Part shown: in pieces, positions 33,699 through 44,625 of the stretch
How positions within the stretch are numbered: position 1 is the stretch's first letter
How the letters are laid out: each line of letters opens with the position of its first letter
Assembly: GCA_917880885.1 (NCBI GenBank)
Contig: OU862922.1
Span: 1,302,001-1,366,000 of the forward strand
Length of the DNA stretch: 64,000 nt
Direction of reading: 5' to 3'
Source of the DNA: Limnephilus marmoratus
Taxonomy: Eukaryota > Arthropoda > Insecta > Trichoptera > Limnephilidae
Translations under genes and position numbers: made by a program
The notes under the pieces: model-generated
What the model was told of the DNA's origin: nothing
The model's input: only the letters and a program-made list of their open reading frames with translations
Databases searched by the model: none

Positions 33699-33904
33699 AT
33701 TAGCTCCACTCAGGAGGCCCCAAGGTCTCACCAGTCTCTCCCGATCCTGCCTGCCACGCTGTTGGTGGGCAGACACACCTGCTTCCAAGATCCTGACCCG
33801 GGCACACCTGCTAAGTCACCAAACGAACCACTTGGGGTGACCTATGGCAGAGATGTTGGTTATCCAATAAGTGGTTGCCGGGCGGCGGTACCTGCCTCCC
33901 AAAA
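33699..33904 (-). repeat. Dispersed repeat X (minus strand)
   Basis: Reverse complement of the family: 'tagctccactcaggaggccc' at left to 'cggtacctgcctccc' at right. The central part (gene-distal half of other copies) is deleted. The hairpin arms are recognisable at about 33803-33820 and 33836-33856. Confidence 0.7.
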
Positions 33905-34417
33905 TATATTATTTGGATAGATATACGAGCATATTGCCTTTGTTAGAAGTCTACTTGAGTACAAGTCTCCAGTCCGGAACCCATAGATGAATCCGTACAA
34001 GCTACTGAAAGAACACAATTTTTTTTTCACGTTTTCTAAGTTTTAAAATGGATACTTCAGCAATTTTGTTGAACTGTAACACTCTTTTACATGATATGAA
34101 TGTGCTTACATCAGTTACATTAGACAGAATGATTTTCACTGACTTCTATATAAAATTTTAAATGTTATAGTTGATAGTCCAGCATTGTTTGCGTTCATAA
34201 GTTTTCGAATTCCACTACGTAATACTAGAAGCCGGGTTTATTTCGTTGCATAAATTCTCGGACTAACTACCGTATGTATCCTCTTTGCTCAGAATACTAA
34301 TGGAGGGAATAATTATACCAAGTCATTGTACATCTCGTATCCCTAAACAAATACAAAATATTATCACTGAGGTAGTTCGGTAATGAAAAATATTACTGTA
34401 TAATTTTTACTATTCAC
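33905..34417. other. No recognised gene
   Basis: AT-rich intergenic DNA. Confidence 0.35.
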
Positions 34418-34482
34418 TTGTAAAAGCCCCTAAAAAGGGCATTAATAAATAAATAAGTAAATAAGAATAAAAAAAAAAAACG
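34418..34482 (+). repeat. Retroelement tail abutting the duplicated unit
   Basis: 'gcccctaaaaagggc' small hairpin, then (AATA)n/(AAGT) and an A11 run ending at 34482, directly against the start of duplicated copy 1. Confidence 0.5.
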
Positions 34483-34597
34483 ACCGAAAGTTGAACCCCA
34501 ATCAACCTCTTGGAACTATGCTGACTATTTATTACATTACCAACTATTATATTGTAAGAATGGCAGCATAAATTCATTACAACTACTGAAGATATAA

Positions 34598-35744
34598 GTG
34601 CGCCTTCAATTTAGACGTTTCATGTCGGACGGCTGCAGTGCCGAAGCAGTGCGTTTGTCGTACGACGCACGGACGGTCATTTGTTTTCATACAAAATGCA
34701 CCGTGCGGAACAGTGCGGCGTCGGTACCGAGAACGCTCGATAACAGGACGGCAAAGTCTCAAGCTCCACGTGTTCATTTCGCTGTTGAATAGTGCGGTGA
34801 CAAGACGTGAGAGCTGAGAGCTAACTTCATCGAATTTTCAAGTTTACTGTTTGCTTAAAATGGATGATATAAACGTGGAAGAATTTACAAATGAAATTGA
34901 AATACGCCCTGCTATACGGAACTCCAAAAGCGACAAACACAGTAATCGCACGGAAACAAAAAATGCTTGGGAAGGTATCTGTGAAAAATTAATAGAGGAT
35001 TTTAAAAATAAAACTACTGGTGAAAAAACTCAGCAGGTATCCATTTATTTAAATCAAATATTATTATATAATGAAAAATATATTACTTTGTTTACACCAC
35101 TATATTTAATAATCAATCTACATGTTTCGATAACAATGTTACCTTTATCAGGAAAGATTTTAATTTAAAAAGTAAATGACAAACAAGTAAAGACAAATAA
35201 GAATACATTAGAACATAGACAAAAATATTAAAAAGGAGACGCGATTAATTAACAAAATAAATAATTATAATTATTAATAAGAAAATAAATTTAAGAAATG
35301 GCTATTTTTAAAAAATGTTTGGTTATTTATAATATTTAATTTACTATTAACGCTTTTTCTAATTTCTAAAATTTCTAAATTATCTAATTGTATGCCCGTA
35401 GTGTAAGTATGTAAAATTTTAAAACCTTTATTAATATCAAAAGAATGACTTGTTTCCAAAATATGGTTGGCAAATTCAGAATAATAATAATTATTTAAAT
35501 ATCTTATATGTTCAAAATGAATTTAAAACATCAAACGACCCACGTCTAAACATCACTAGCATACAAACGCACGGCAGTCAGAAACGCTTTCAATTTAGGC
35601 GTTTGGTATCGGACTGCTACCGTACTGCTGCCGTACTGCAGCCGCACGGCAGCAGCACGGCAGCGGGTTATAACCAGCGGCACAGTAAACGTGCGGCAGC
35701 AGTCCGACCAAGTCCGACACGAAACGTCTAAATTGAAAGAGCCG
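34598..35744 (+). mobile_element. PIF/Harbinger-type element, 1147 bp
   Basis: Absent at the corresponding site in copy 2 (about 43072), where the sequence runs straight through 'gatataagaatcacg'. A 3 bp TAA duplication flanks it (34595-34597 and 35745-35747). Inverted ends share TTCAATTTAGACGTTTC.TGTCGGAC. It contains a MADF/Myb-like first exon but no DDE transposase. TAA duplication plus a Myb-like gene is the PIF/Harbinger signature. A third partial terminus (GCTTTCAATTTAGGCG, about 35586) makes the right 160 bp a foldback. Confidence 0.8.
34860..35036 (+). pseudogene. MADF/Myb-SANT-like exon of Harbinger
   Basis: From ATG 34860 it encodes 59 residues: MDDINVEEFTNEIEIRPAI, then NAWEGICEKLIEDF. 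The pattern (I-E-x-R-P-x-I-...-K-x-A-W-x-x-I/V-x-x-x-L) is that of MADF/Myb-SANT-like DNA-binding domains that accompany Harbinger transposases. The match ends at CAG|GTATCC (35036/35037), a plausible 5' splice site. Reading beyond gives unrelated low-complexity sequence. No second exon is found before the right end, so the gene is truncated by internal deletion. Confidence 0.6.
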
Positions 35745-35842
35745 TAAGAATCACGTATTTTTTAAATTTTAGAATGCTTCGTACAGATCATAAATTAAAC
35801 ACAGGTTAAATATGTTTGATGTTAATTAGAAAAAAAAAGAAT

Positions 35843-36006
35843 AATTCATCAAATATTTTAAGTTAATTTTCACGTTCTGTGTAAGTTCTATTCGAGTTCT
35901 GTTATTATATAATTATAGGCCGGTTGCTTCATAAATCTGGAATAATCACAGAACTTGAATATAACTTTCCGAAAAGGTGAAAATTAACATAAAATATTCG
36001 ATAAAT
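35843..36006 (+). mobile_element. Foldback MITE in duplicated unit, copy 1
   Basis: Arms of about 60 bp: 'attcatcaaatattttaag' to 'gagttctgt', mirrored by 'acagaacttgaata' to 'aaaatattcgataaat', around 'ggccggttgcttcataaat'. The same structure is at 43164-43327, so it predates the duplication. Confidence 0.65.
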
Positions 36007-36289
36007 TGTTCAAATATTTTGTTGCATTTCTCCTTTCAGCGGGTCGGCGAGTCAGCTGGTCGCCGGCTCAGCAACATTGATGAATACAAAATGACAACAC
36101 GACTGTTTGGCGAAGAGTGAATTTAATATCTGCTTTGGTTAGTGGATAGTGTATGCTTACAAATATAGAAAATGTTTGAAGTGGCGAGCTTCGTCGCCTA
36201 GTCGCACCACTCCTACATTCGCTAACTCAGTGATTATTTATGAGTATTTACACCATACACTGCACACACATTTTTTAACTTGGTAACAA

Positions 36290-37090
36290 GCGAAAGGCGA
36301 AAGTTTGTATGGATTTATGGATGTATGTTAGTTACTCTTTCACACAAAACTTACTGAATGGATTTTAAAAATCCTTTCTCTAATAGAAAGCTACATTATT
36401 TGCGAGTACTATAAGCTATATATATTGGTAGGCTCTGGCGTTATGAAATAATTTATCATACGTTTTCTGTCCTTAGCAAAATCGAGTTATTGCAAACGTC
36501 AGACGAAAAGCAAACAAGTTATTGCCTTGGAAATGAAGTTTTATTTTTTTTTTAATTAGGCAATTCACCCTACAAAAAGTGCTGTGTTGGCGTCGCAGTT
36601 AATATAATATCTATCTCTAAAAATGAATCGCCGAAATGTGTGTATGCGCATAACTTCCGAACTACTGCACAAATTAAATATTTCTTTTTTTTAGTTCGGT
36701 ATTTCGTATAAAACTACCGTTGACTTCTGCCATTATGAAATTTGTATAAAAATTGTAATAGGTGGTACGCGAGCAGTTCGAAAACTGAATGTACCGGGAA
36801 TGAATGGGGGGAATGCGATAGGTGGTAGAGGGGACGGGGTAGAAGGGGGTGGGGAGGGCAGTGGGGGAGGGGGAGGAGGATAGGATGGAGGGAGTTAGGG
36901 GAGGGAGAGGGGGAGGGAAGGAAGGGAAAAGGGGGTGGGTGGAGGGGGAGAGGAAAGGGGGGTTGATGGGGGGGAGTGGGGTGGGGAGAGGTAAGGTGGA
37001 GGAGGAGGGGAGGAGGTGGGTTGATTGGGGGAGTGAAGTGAAGAGAGGGCATCCCCTAATACCATGCGAGCGAAGCCGCGGGAAAAAGTT
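36290..37090 (-). repeat. Dispersed repeat Y in duplicated unit, copy 1
   Basis: On the minus strand: 'cccgcggcttcgctcgcatg', a CT-rich block of about 250 bp, 'acattcagttttcgaac', 'gttcggaagttatgcgca', 'tcggcgattcattttta', ending at 'ccatacaaactttcgcc'. Proline-rich ORFs over the CT block are artefacts. Nearly identical to 51175-51965. Confidence 0.7.
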
Positions 37091-37394
37091 AGTAATAAAT
37101 AAACCCACAATTATCCTACTCCTGATACTCTGTTTTAGTCTCACTCCCTCGAAGTTTAGTTTTCTCAAGGTTTCGCTTCTACCGAGTATGAACTGCACAC
37201 CACACATGTTATTTTTTCATGTCGATAAGAAATATGTTATTATATTCTACTAAATATTATTATTTAAAAATAATATAATTTCGGATATGAGTAGGAATGT
37301 AACATTTAAAAAAATCTTCATAATTCTTAAATTATGAAGATATTCATGTAATGAATTTATGTCGCCGTACTTCTTTTTTACATTAACCCCACCG

Positions 37395-37515
37395 AGATTT
37401 TCTTTATTAATATTCCTCAGGGTCTATGTCATCTTTGGGGATGCCGGGTGGAGGGTATTTTTAAGGAAAGGAAGGAGAGGAAGTTCTAGGAAGGAAAAAG
37501 GGAGCAAGGCAGATG
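37395..37515 (-). repeat. Repeat X 3' fragment in duplicated unit
   Basis: Reverse of the repeat X 3' end: 'cctcagggtctatgtcatct', 'ttggggatgc', 'ttaaggaaaggaaggagagg'. Also present at 52268-52385. Confidence 0.6.
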
Positions 37516-37910
37516 TGTAGTGCCCAGATAATCCCGTAACGCTGTCCGAAAGGTTGGCTAAAGAAGGAAGAAGCCTAACGCGGCGTAATACCCCAAAAAT
37601 AAATCACGACAGTATACTTGGCCGGGAAAATCTTAAATAAAACTATATTTGTTGAAATCAAGATGATCTTATCGTTTTATGAGTATGTTTGGGTGAGTTG
37701 GATGGATTTTCATTTCAGATATTCTGTAACGCATTGAATAAAAAATCAAATAAATGTTGTACGTATTTTCGGTCGGAAGTAAAGCGGGGTTATTTTTAAG
37801 ACCTATAAAAGTTTGAATGTAGTCCGTCCCACCCGCCCTAGCAATTTCAGGCTGAAACAGAGGCTCAATTCTCCAATCGAGACCGTTCGCAATCGCCGTC
37901 GAAACTACAT

Positions 37911-38135
37911 ACATTGGTCGACTTTATTATTCTCGAGTCAAAGATTAAAGTTAAAACAATTCCACTCTAATGACAGTGGGTCGAACCAGTGGACACCCAC
38001 AAAACTGTCAAAATCTGGTATCATTGGTTGACTTTGTTATTCTCGAGTCAAAGGTACATACTTAGAACAACTCCACTCCAACGAAAGTGGGTCGAACCAG
38101 TGGACACCGACAAAACTGTCAAAATCTAGTAAGTT
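37911..38135. repeat. Local tandem duplication, about 115 bp unit
   Basis: Two units of 'attggt.gactttrttattctcgagtcaaag ... gtgggtcgaaccagtggaca...aaaactgtcaaaatctrgta'. Only one unit is present in the paralogous segment (52778-52900). Confidence 0.85.
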
Positions 38136-38329
38136 GTAACCTAACTTAAGATCGTTTCCCGAGCGCACTCCGAAGGACAGGCAAAGTTGTGTTAAGGTTC
38201 CAAATAATGGCTGATTTATCAGCGATGTTGACTGAAGCTTCGAGACGAATGTTTCACGGGAGGGTCTAGACAGTTTTAAAATGAAAATTAACTTCGTAAT
38301 AATTAATCATTGAAGAAGAAGATAATACT

Positions 38330-38455
38330 AATAATCTTTATCAAAATTTAAAAAAAATAACAAGTCACAGAAAGATTAAAAAATAAACCTCTCAACTGGG
38401 ACTCGAACCCAGAACTTTTCGTCTTACCGGGACAAGCGCCTCTAGATTTCCTAAT
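38330..38455 (-). repeat. tRNA-derived SINE fragment
   Basis: The reverse complement contains a perfect B box and T arm, CTGGGTTCGAGTCCCAG (about 38395-38411), preceded by 'cgcttgtcccggtaagacg'. The acceptor stem does not pair, so this is not a tRNA gene. Confidence 0.5.
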
Positions 38456-38665
38456 TAATCACTTGAAATGTTGATTTGGTTTTTAGCATTTAATTTCGCT
38501 TTCGTAGGTGGTTATCAGCTTTTTTCATTTTGAGTAATATGTCGGCCAGCCATTTCAAAGAAAGTGCGGTCGTAATTTCAAATACATACCATAGAAATGT
38601 CAAAACCTCGGAAACATATGCAATATTAACAGCGCTGCCAATATAATCATCTAAGAAAAAATATA

Positions 38666-39033
38666 GGGGAAATAATTCATGTAGAAGCCAATTTTGACAC
38701 AGTTGTAGGGGAAGGTGTCCTTAATAAAATACTAAAAGTACTGGGGGGTGGGGGTGGGGGTGGAGCTAAAGGGGGTGGGGTCTAAAGGTCCCTTTTTTAA
38801 TAACTCTAAAAATACTACCTCTATCGAAAAAGTGTATTGATACTAAATTATCTACATAAAATTTTCTACAAAAAAGGTTATATACACTTTTTTGTTAGGA
38901 TCAATTCTTAAGGAGATAGGGAGGGGGGGGGGGGGGGGGGAATGTAAAATTAAAAAAAAACTGTTTTAATTTTTAAAAATGAACCTTCCCCTACAACTGT
39001 GCCAAAATTGGCTTCTACATGAATTATTTCCCC
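38666..39033 (+). mobile_element. TA-flanked MITE, 368 bp, with G-rich core
   Basis: Perfect or near-perfect inverted arms of about 50 bp starting GGGGAAATAATTCATGTAG, flanked by TA at 38664-38665 and 39034-39035. TA duplication suggests the Tc1/mariner class. The interior includes ggggggtgggggtgggggtgg (about 38742-38763), a potential G-quadruplex, and a long G run near 38925-38940. Confidence 0.75.
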
Positions 39034-39585
39034 TATTTGGTATTTTTTGGTCTTCGTTGCCTGGACTACTCTTCAACCCTTCGACATTTAATAATACGTA
39101 TGTATTTATGTATATATGAAACATTCGACGAAGTTCGTTGAGACGACGGGTAATTTTTCTTTCGCAGATGGTGCCTAACGAGTAACTTTGATGACTATTG
39201 GAGAATCTAGGCCCAGTGATTTACCCGACGTTTCGCTATGCGTAACCTACTCGTACCTTCTTATTACAACACATGCAGCCTTGAAGAAAGTCGCTTATAT
39301 TATAACTTAAGACTGGTACTAACCAATGTACATAACGGAACAGCCCGATCGATTAGTAGTATTATTACTGGTTTTATAATGCCTCAGCGTATAGTCGAAA
39401 CCGCAATCAAAAGAATACAGCCCGCTTTTTACCGAATATCAAAACAATAATAGTTTTTAAATGCCAACATAATTGGTTTTCGCCACCCAAAAAAGGATTT
39501 TTCCAAACAAAAGTTGAGAAGCAATTTGCTTTTTATTTGGTGGTAATGAGTTATGATAATAGATTATAGAAACAAAGAGATGTGA

Positions 39586-40227
39586 GTGCCCCAGTTTAGA
39601 AGTACCTTGAAGTACCTTGGCCTCACCATTGATCCATACCTCAAATGGAACCTACACACCCAGATCATTGCAAATAAAATTAGAAAAACAATACACTTCT
39701 TCAGATCCATAAGGAACTTTCTTAACTTAGAACTCCTTAAAACGATTTATTTTGCAATCACCCAATCTATCATTGAGTATGGTATCATAGCATGGGGAGG
39801 GGGCACTTCATCAGCTCTAGATCCTGTCGAAAAGGCGCAGAAAACAATTATGAAAATTATTCTCAAACTTTCTCTAACTGCAAACAGTGACCTTATATTC
39901 AAAATAATGAGAGTATTTGATGTTCGACAGATCTATGTAAAAACTATCCTCATGCATCTCTTTAAAAACAAACATGTGCTTTAAGAAAAAAAAATCAACT
40001 TAAGATTTACACGTAACTCCAACAAAGACATATTGCAAGTTCCAGCACTCTCTTCCACCTTTGGTCAACGTAGCTTTAGATACTTTGCCACAAAAATATT
40101 CAACATTCTCCCAGAAAACATCAAACTGAGTCAAACACAGAGAGAGTTTAAAAAATATGTTAAAATATGGATACATTCTAATGATCGAGCCTATACTGGT
40201 GCCCTCACCCAAACGCCCAGTCATTGA
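39586..40227 (+). pseudogene. pol: LINE RT thumb/C-terminal fragment
   Basis: Residues include TLKYLGLTIDPYLKWNLH, then ITQSIIEYGIIAWGGG and MRVFDVRQIYVKT. These align with copy A at 16901-17893. The reading frame breaks near 39984; the conserved tail (SSTFGQRSFRYFATKIFNIL..) resumes in another frame (40033-40227). No palm or endonuclease. Dead. Confidence 0.8.
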
Positions 40228-40385
40228 CAGTTGTTATTGTAGTAATAACCTTGCAGTTTATGAATTGTGTAGGTATATGCAAACAATAATGTTAACTAAA
40301 ATAAAGTTTTTGCTGTATGGAAACCTACTTTACACATTTATAAAAAAACCATAGATAAAATTGCGAGAAACAATTAACAAAAATT

Positions 40386-40417
40386 CTGCCTCAATACAGG
40401 TTCACCTAGTGAGGCAG
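40386..40417 (+). other. LINE 3' hairpin, copy C
   Basis: Outer stem CTGCCTCA (40386-40393) with TGAGGCAG (40410-40417), 8 pairs. The inner AGGT/ACCT arms (within ATACAGGTTCACCTAG) pair perfectly. Same plan as copies A, B and D with different stem sequences. Confidence 0.7.
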
Positions 40418-40768
40418 GCTATGCACAACTAAAAATACTGTATAACTATACTACTCCTGTGTAACCTTTCTTACGTTACTTCCTATTTGTTAATTTTTCT
40501 GTACTGATTGATGTAATCTATTTGTAAACTACTTTGAGCATGTAATTTTTTATTTATGCACCAGATTTAAATGTCCGGGTTTAATTTTCCCCCCAAAAAA
40601 AAAAGGAAAAAAAGAAGGAAAAACTAAATTCTTTCACACACTTCCCCAAATGATCATCTAGTCAACCCACGCTATGCAATTGCACTATATAAGTATTATA
40701 AATACAAGAACAACATGTCAACCTACTAGAGACCAAATGGGAATATAATTCACCGACTCCAGATATTT

Positions 40769-42235
40769 TCATATCAGAGGGTTCGGCTTTGTGGCATTTC
40801 TAATTGAACCTGTAAATCCTACCGATCCCTCAATATAAATATTTAAAAAATCCTTTGTAATCCTATATGTATTTAAAATGACTGATTTTTGCATTTTTAT
40901 ATACAAATTCTTTGACAAATCTAATATGCTTAAATTTTGAATCAGATTCCTAGGTATTATGCCAGTGGCCGAAATAACAAATGGCAATATTTTTATAGTC
41001 CGAGAATGCCAAATTCTTTTAATCTCATTTCCTAAATCTGTGTATTTTCTTATTTTTTCAGAAATAGTTTTTTTAATATTACAGGAATTTGGAATAGCTA
41101 CATCAATGATATAAGTTATTTTTTTAATTTTGTCATGTAAAACTATATCAGGTCTATTATGACTAATTGTTCTGTCTGTTAGTATAGTTTTATCATAATA
41201 TATTTTATAAAATTCATTTTCTAAAAATGAATTTGGTTCATATTCATAATATGGTACTATATTACGGCAGTCAATCAAGTTATGTTTAATTACCAAACTT
41301 TGGTGAATTATTTTTAAAACCTGATTGTGCCTAAATGTATACTCGGAAGGCGCTAATATAGAACATCCCGATATAATATGTTCTATAGTTTCGGGAAAAG
41401 CCAAACATTTTCTACATAAATCATCAATTTGATTTATATCTTTGATTATATGCTTTCTATAATTTTTAGTATTAATGACTCTATCTTGGATGGCAAGCAT
41501 AAATCCTTCTATTTCTGCGCTCAACTCTCCAATACTCAACCATTTGTTTGACGAAAGTTTGTCAACATACGTTTGGTTGAGATAATTGAAGTGTTTTGCG
41601 TGAATAATTTTATTTGACCAGGAATCTAATAATTCCTGGTTAGTATTTATAAGAATGTTGGCATTCTCGTCATATAAATTTAAAGGTGTAATATTTCTAT
41701 CTGCCTTGCAAATTATTTTGTGCATTTCTGAGCTATTAGCTTTCCTATGGAAAAAAATTCTAAGCATTTCTACCTGATTGTGTTTCAAAGATATTATTTT
41801 GACTACACCTCTACCTCCTAAATTTCTAGGTAAATTAATTCGTTCTATAGCTGAATTTGGATGATGGCAATTAAATTTTGTTAACGTAGTTCTAATCAAT
41901 CGTTCTAAACTATCTAAATCTGTATTGGACCATTTAATTATGCCAAATGAGTACGTTAGTAGAGGTATTGCCCAAGTATTTATTGCTTTTACTAAATTTT
42001 TAGCAGATAGATTGCATTTTAAAATTTTTCTGATCCTAGTTTGAAATTTAATCCTAATATCATTTTTAATACTGGTGTGATCTAATCTATTCGATTGCGG
42101 GTATCCTAAATATTTATAAACCTCATCCCCTTTCATACTTTGAATTTTGAAATTTCTAAATATACCCTCGTCTCCATCTACAATTTTGCCTTTCTCTATA
42201 TGGATAGTTTTACATTTATCTAAACCAAAAGTCAT
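40769..42235 (-). pseudogene. R2-superclade LINE C-terminal half (R4/Dong-like)
   Basis: 488 open codons. It starts just after the RT catalytic region (MTFGLDKCKTIHIEKGK), then thumb (VYKYLGYPQ, LLTYSFGIIKWS, LTKFNCHHPNSAIERINLPR). A CCHC knuckle follows (C274, C277, H286, C291), then a restriction-like endonuclease motif RPDIVLHDK..IIDVAIP (P362-D363 with D378 and a downstream K). Knuckle plus PD-D endonuclease at the C-terminus is diagnostic of the R2 superclade, where the nuclease nicks the target for priming. The RT palm is missing, so the copy is a 5'-truncated remnant with an intact C-terminal frame. The clade within R2/R4/Dong is uncertain. Confidence 0.8.
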
Positions 42236-42267
42236 TTTAATATCATTGTTATTATTTCATTGAATAA

Positions 42268-42292
42268 AGTTTATTATTATTATTATTATTAT
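42268..42292. repeat. (TTA)n / (TAA)n microsatellite at LINE boundary
   Basis: About eight TTA units at the right limit of the inserted block, directly upstream of the R2-like fragment on its own strand. Dong elements are known for insertion in TAA repeats, so this may be target sequence. A (TTA)n tail of another retroelement is an alternative. Confidence 0.6.
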
Positions 42293-43163
42293 ATGGCACA
42301 AAAGTCCAGTCACGATAAAATTGCACGGACTGATATGCAATGAAAGACATGCGTTTGGTGTGTAGGTACAAACATCATCATCACTATTGGCTCTACACTC
42401 TACAACCCCTGGTGGGTCTTGGCCTCCTCAAGAGTCATAAGTCATAAGAGGTACAAACATAGGAAGTATTAAACGAGAACATTTTGCTAATAATGGTTCA
42501 CGCCATCTGTTTTTATTTTTAATTTGTATATACAATGTGTTTATGAAATTTCCTAAATGTTTGGTTCTTAAGACAATTTCAAAGCATTGTTTAATATATA
42601 TTAAAGTTTTTTATATGTAAAAATATTATTATTGAATTTATAAAACGTGACGTTAAACTGCGGTAACGCTACTCATAGATGATCTATTTATATTATATCT
42701 TAGTTTGATAATGCCTTTAGAAGGCGAAACAGCTGTCATGCATAATGAAAGTTACTCAGCAGCACTTCTTTATAAATTAAACATTAAAAAAAATGTATAA
42801 TAATATTATAACTTTTTCATTTAAGTTATGGGTAGTTCAAATAATTAAATTTTATAAGATTAAATTCATAATTTGTTTGTTTGAGGAAGCGACAAGCCAA
42901 AAATGTACGTATTATTCGTAGTATTGCCACGAATATAGGTAATGACCGACCGAATGACGACCGAAAGTTGAACCCCAATCAACGGCTTGGAACTATGCTG
43001 ACTATTTATTACACTACCAACTATTGTAAGAATGGCAGCATAAATTCATTACAACTACTGAAGATATAAGAATCACGTCTTTTTTAAATTTTAAAATGTT
43101 TCGTACACATCATAAATTAAACACAGGTTAAATTTGTTTGATGTTAATTAGAAAAAAAATGAA

Positions 43164-43327
43164 TAATTCATCAAATATTTTAAGTTAATTTTCACGTTCT
43201 GTGTAAGTTCTATTCGAGTTCTGTTATTATATAATTATAGGCCGGTTGCTTCATAAACTTGGATTAATCACAGAACTTGAATAAAGTTTTCCCAAAACGC
43301 GAAAATTAATATAAAATATATGATAAA
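43164..43327 (+). mobile_element. Foldback MITE in duplicated unit, copy 2
   Basis: Paralogue of 35843-36006 with several substitutions. A small direct insertion follows ('gaaacaacccgtccttagat..', about 43342-43380). Confidence 0.6.
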
Positions 43328-43798
43328 TTGTTCAAATTTTTTGAAACAACCCGTCCTTAGATTTACATAAAATATTGAAAAAGTTGTTGCATTTCTCCTT
43401 TCAGCGGGTCGGCGAGTCAGCTGGTCGCCGGCTCAGCAACATTGATGAATACAAAATGACAACACGACTGTTTGGCGAAGAGTGAATTTATTATCTGCTT
43501 TGGTTAGTGGATAGTGTATGCTTACAAATATAGAAAATGTTTGAAGTGGCGAGCTTCGTCGCCTAGTCGCACCACTCCTACATTCGCTAACTCAGTGATT
43601 ATTTATGAGTATTTACACCATACACTGCACAGAACATGATTTCAGCGATGAATGATTAATGAAGTATGCATGTTTAGAGTATTGACCCTTGTGGCGACGG
43701 AACACATGAGAATGTTCGGAGGTCGACAAACGGAACACTAGATTATTGACAATCGGATGCCAAAGCAAATTGCTTTTGCACTAATAGTAAGTGCATAT

Positions 43799-44264
43799 TG
43801 TATGGTTATTTATGTGGTGAGAGTGGATTATGTGTTTTTTGTAAAATGACTGGCGAAGGACCTTGAATTTTGTGTTACTAATCACTGCCTAAAAATGGTA
43901 AAAATACATGTTGCAAAGAAAAGGAGAGGACTCACCGGAAAAAGGTAAAGATCTTGTATTCTGGCAATGCTGCGTTCGTTCATCCATCCAATTGGCACAA
44001 ACAGTGATAGTCGGGAGTTGGTTTAATTTATAGTACGTACACGGCGCAACTATTTTGATAGCGGATTTTTCGTGAGCAGAGCACAGTGATGGCTATATCC
44101 AGCGGGAGTTTATTGCAGACTGATTAAGATTGTGGGTAAGCGAGGGGGGAAAAGGTAGGACAAAAGGACTTGCAACAATAATTAATACCAAGTCCAAGCA
44201 GTGATAGTATGTATGCGTGCTGTGTAGGTATGTGTATGTGCAGGTATTAGTATGTGCGTAACCA
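43799..44264 (-). repeat. BEL 3' LTR
   Basis: 466 bp, TGTATGG...TAACCA on the plus strand. On the element strand it begins TGG and ends CCATACA. Confidence 0.95.
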
Positions 44265-44276
44265 TGCCCCCCGCCT
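44265..44276 (-). promoter_or_regulatory. BEL polypurine tract
   Basis: AGGCGGGGGGCA on the element strand immediately before the 3' LTR. Confidence 0.75.
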
Positions 44277-44625
44277 GGAAGGGGATGAAAGAATCCACTT
44301 CCATAAACCAAAAGAGTGCCAATACGTTTCAATGCGCAAACAAAATTGTAACACGCGGTAGAATGCAATTAATTATGTAAAAGTTATAAAAAATGTTTAT
44401 TTAAGTTATATAAATGCTTTTACCAAATGGTCAAATTGACCGATATAACAAGAAAATTAAAAAATAAAATATGGAAACGTAAAATTATGCTATGTTAATG
44501 TGATAATGTGCGGTAGATAAAACTAAAAGTAAGGTTTAGTACCTATTTAACAATGAAACTAACCTAATTGATTTTAAGAATAAAAGTATTATGAACTAAC
44601 TTCTGTTAAATCTATTGTGACGAGT

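Larger units (their letters stand above)
39584..40625 (+). mobile_element. 5'-truncated Jockey-type LINE (copy C)
   Basis: Starts abruptly at about 39584, inside sequence that is continuous in the paralogous copy ('aaagagatatggcac' at about 54950). RT thumb coding, then a 3' UTR with a hairpin at 40386-40417, ending in an A-rich tail around 40600-40625. Confidence 0.7.
34483..42955 (+). repeat. Tandem duplication, copy 1
   Basis: Aligns in order with 42958-55495. Block pairs: 34483-34597 with 42958-43072; 35748-36275 with about 43073-43631; 36276-37910 with about 51155-52775; 37911-38320 with about 52776-53130; 39170-39583 with about 54530-54955; 42293-42950 with about 54956-55495. Insertions specific to this copy: Harbinger 34598-35744, the SINE/MITE region 38330-39040, and the LINE block 39584-42292. 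Confidence 0.85.

Noticed and set aside
36674..37207. Proline-rich ORFs (also 18572-18862 and 51510-52069)
   Set aside because: They arise from the CT-rich block of repeat Y and exist in several frames.
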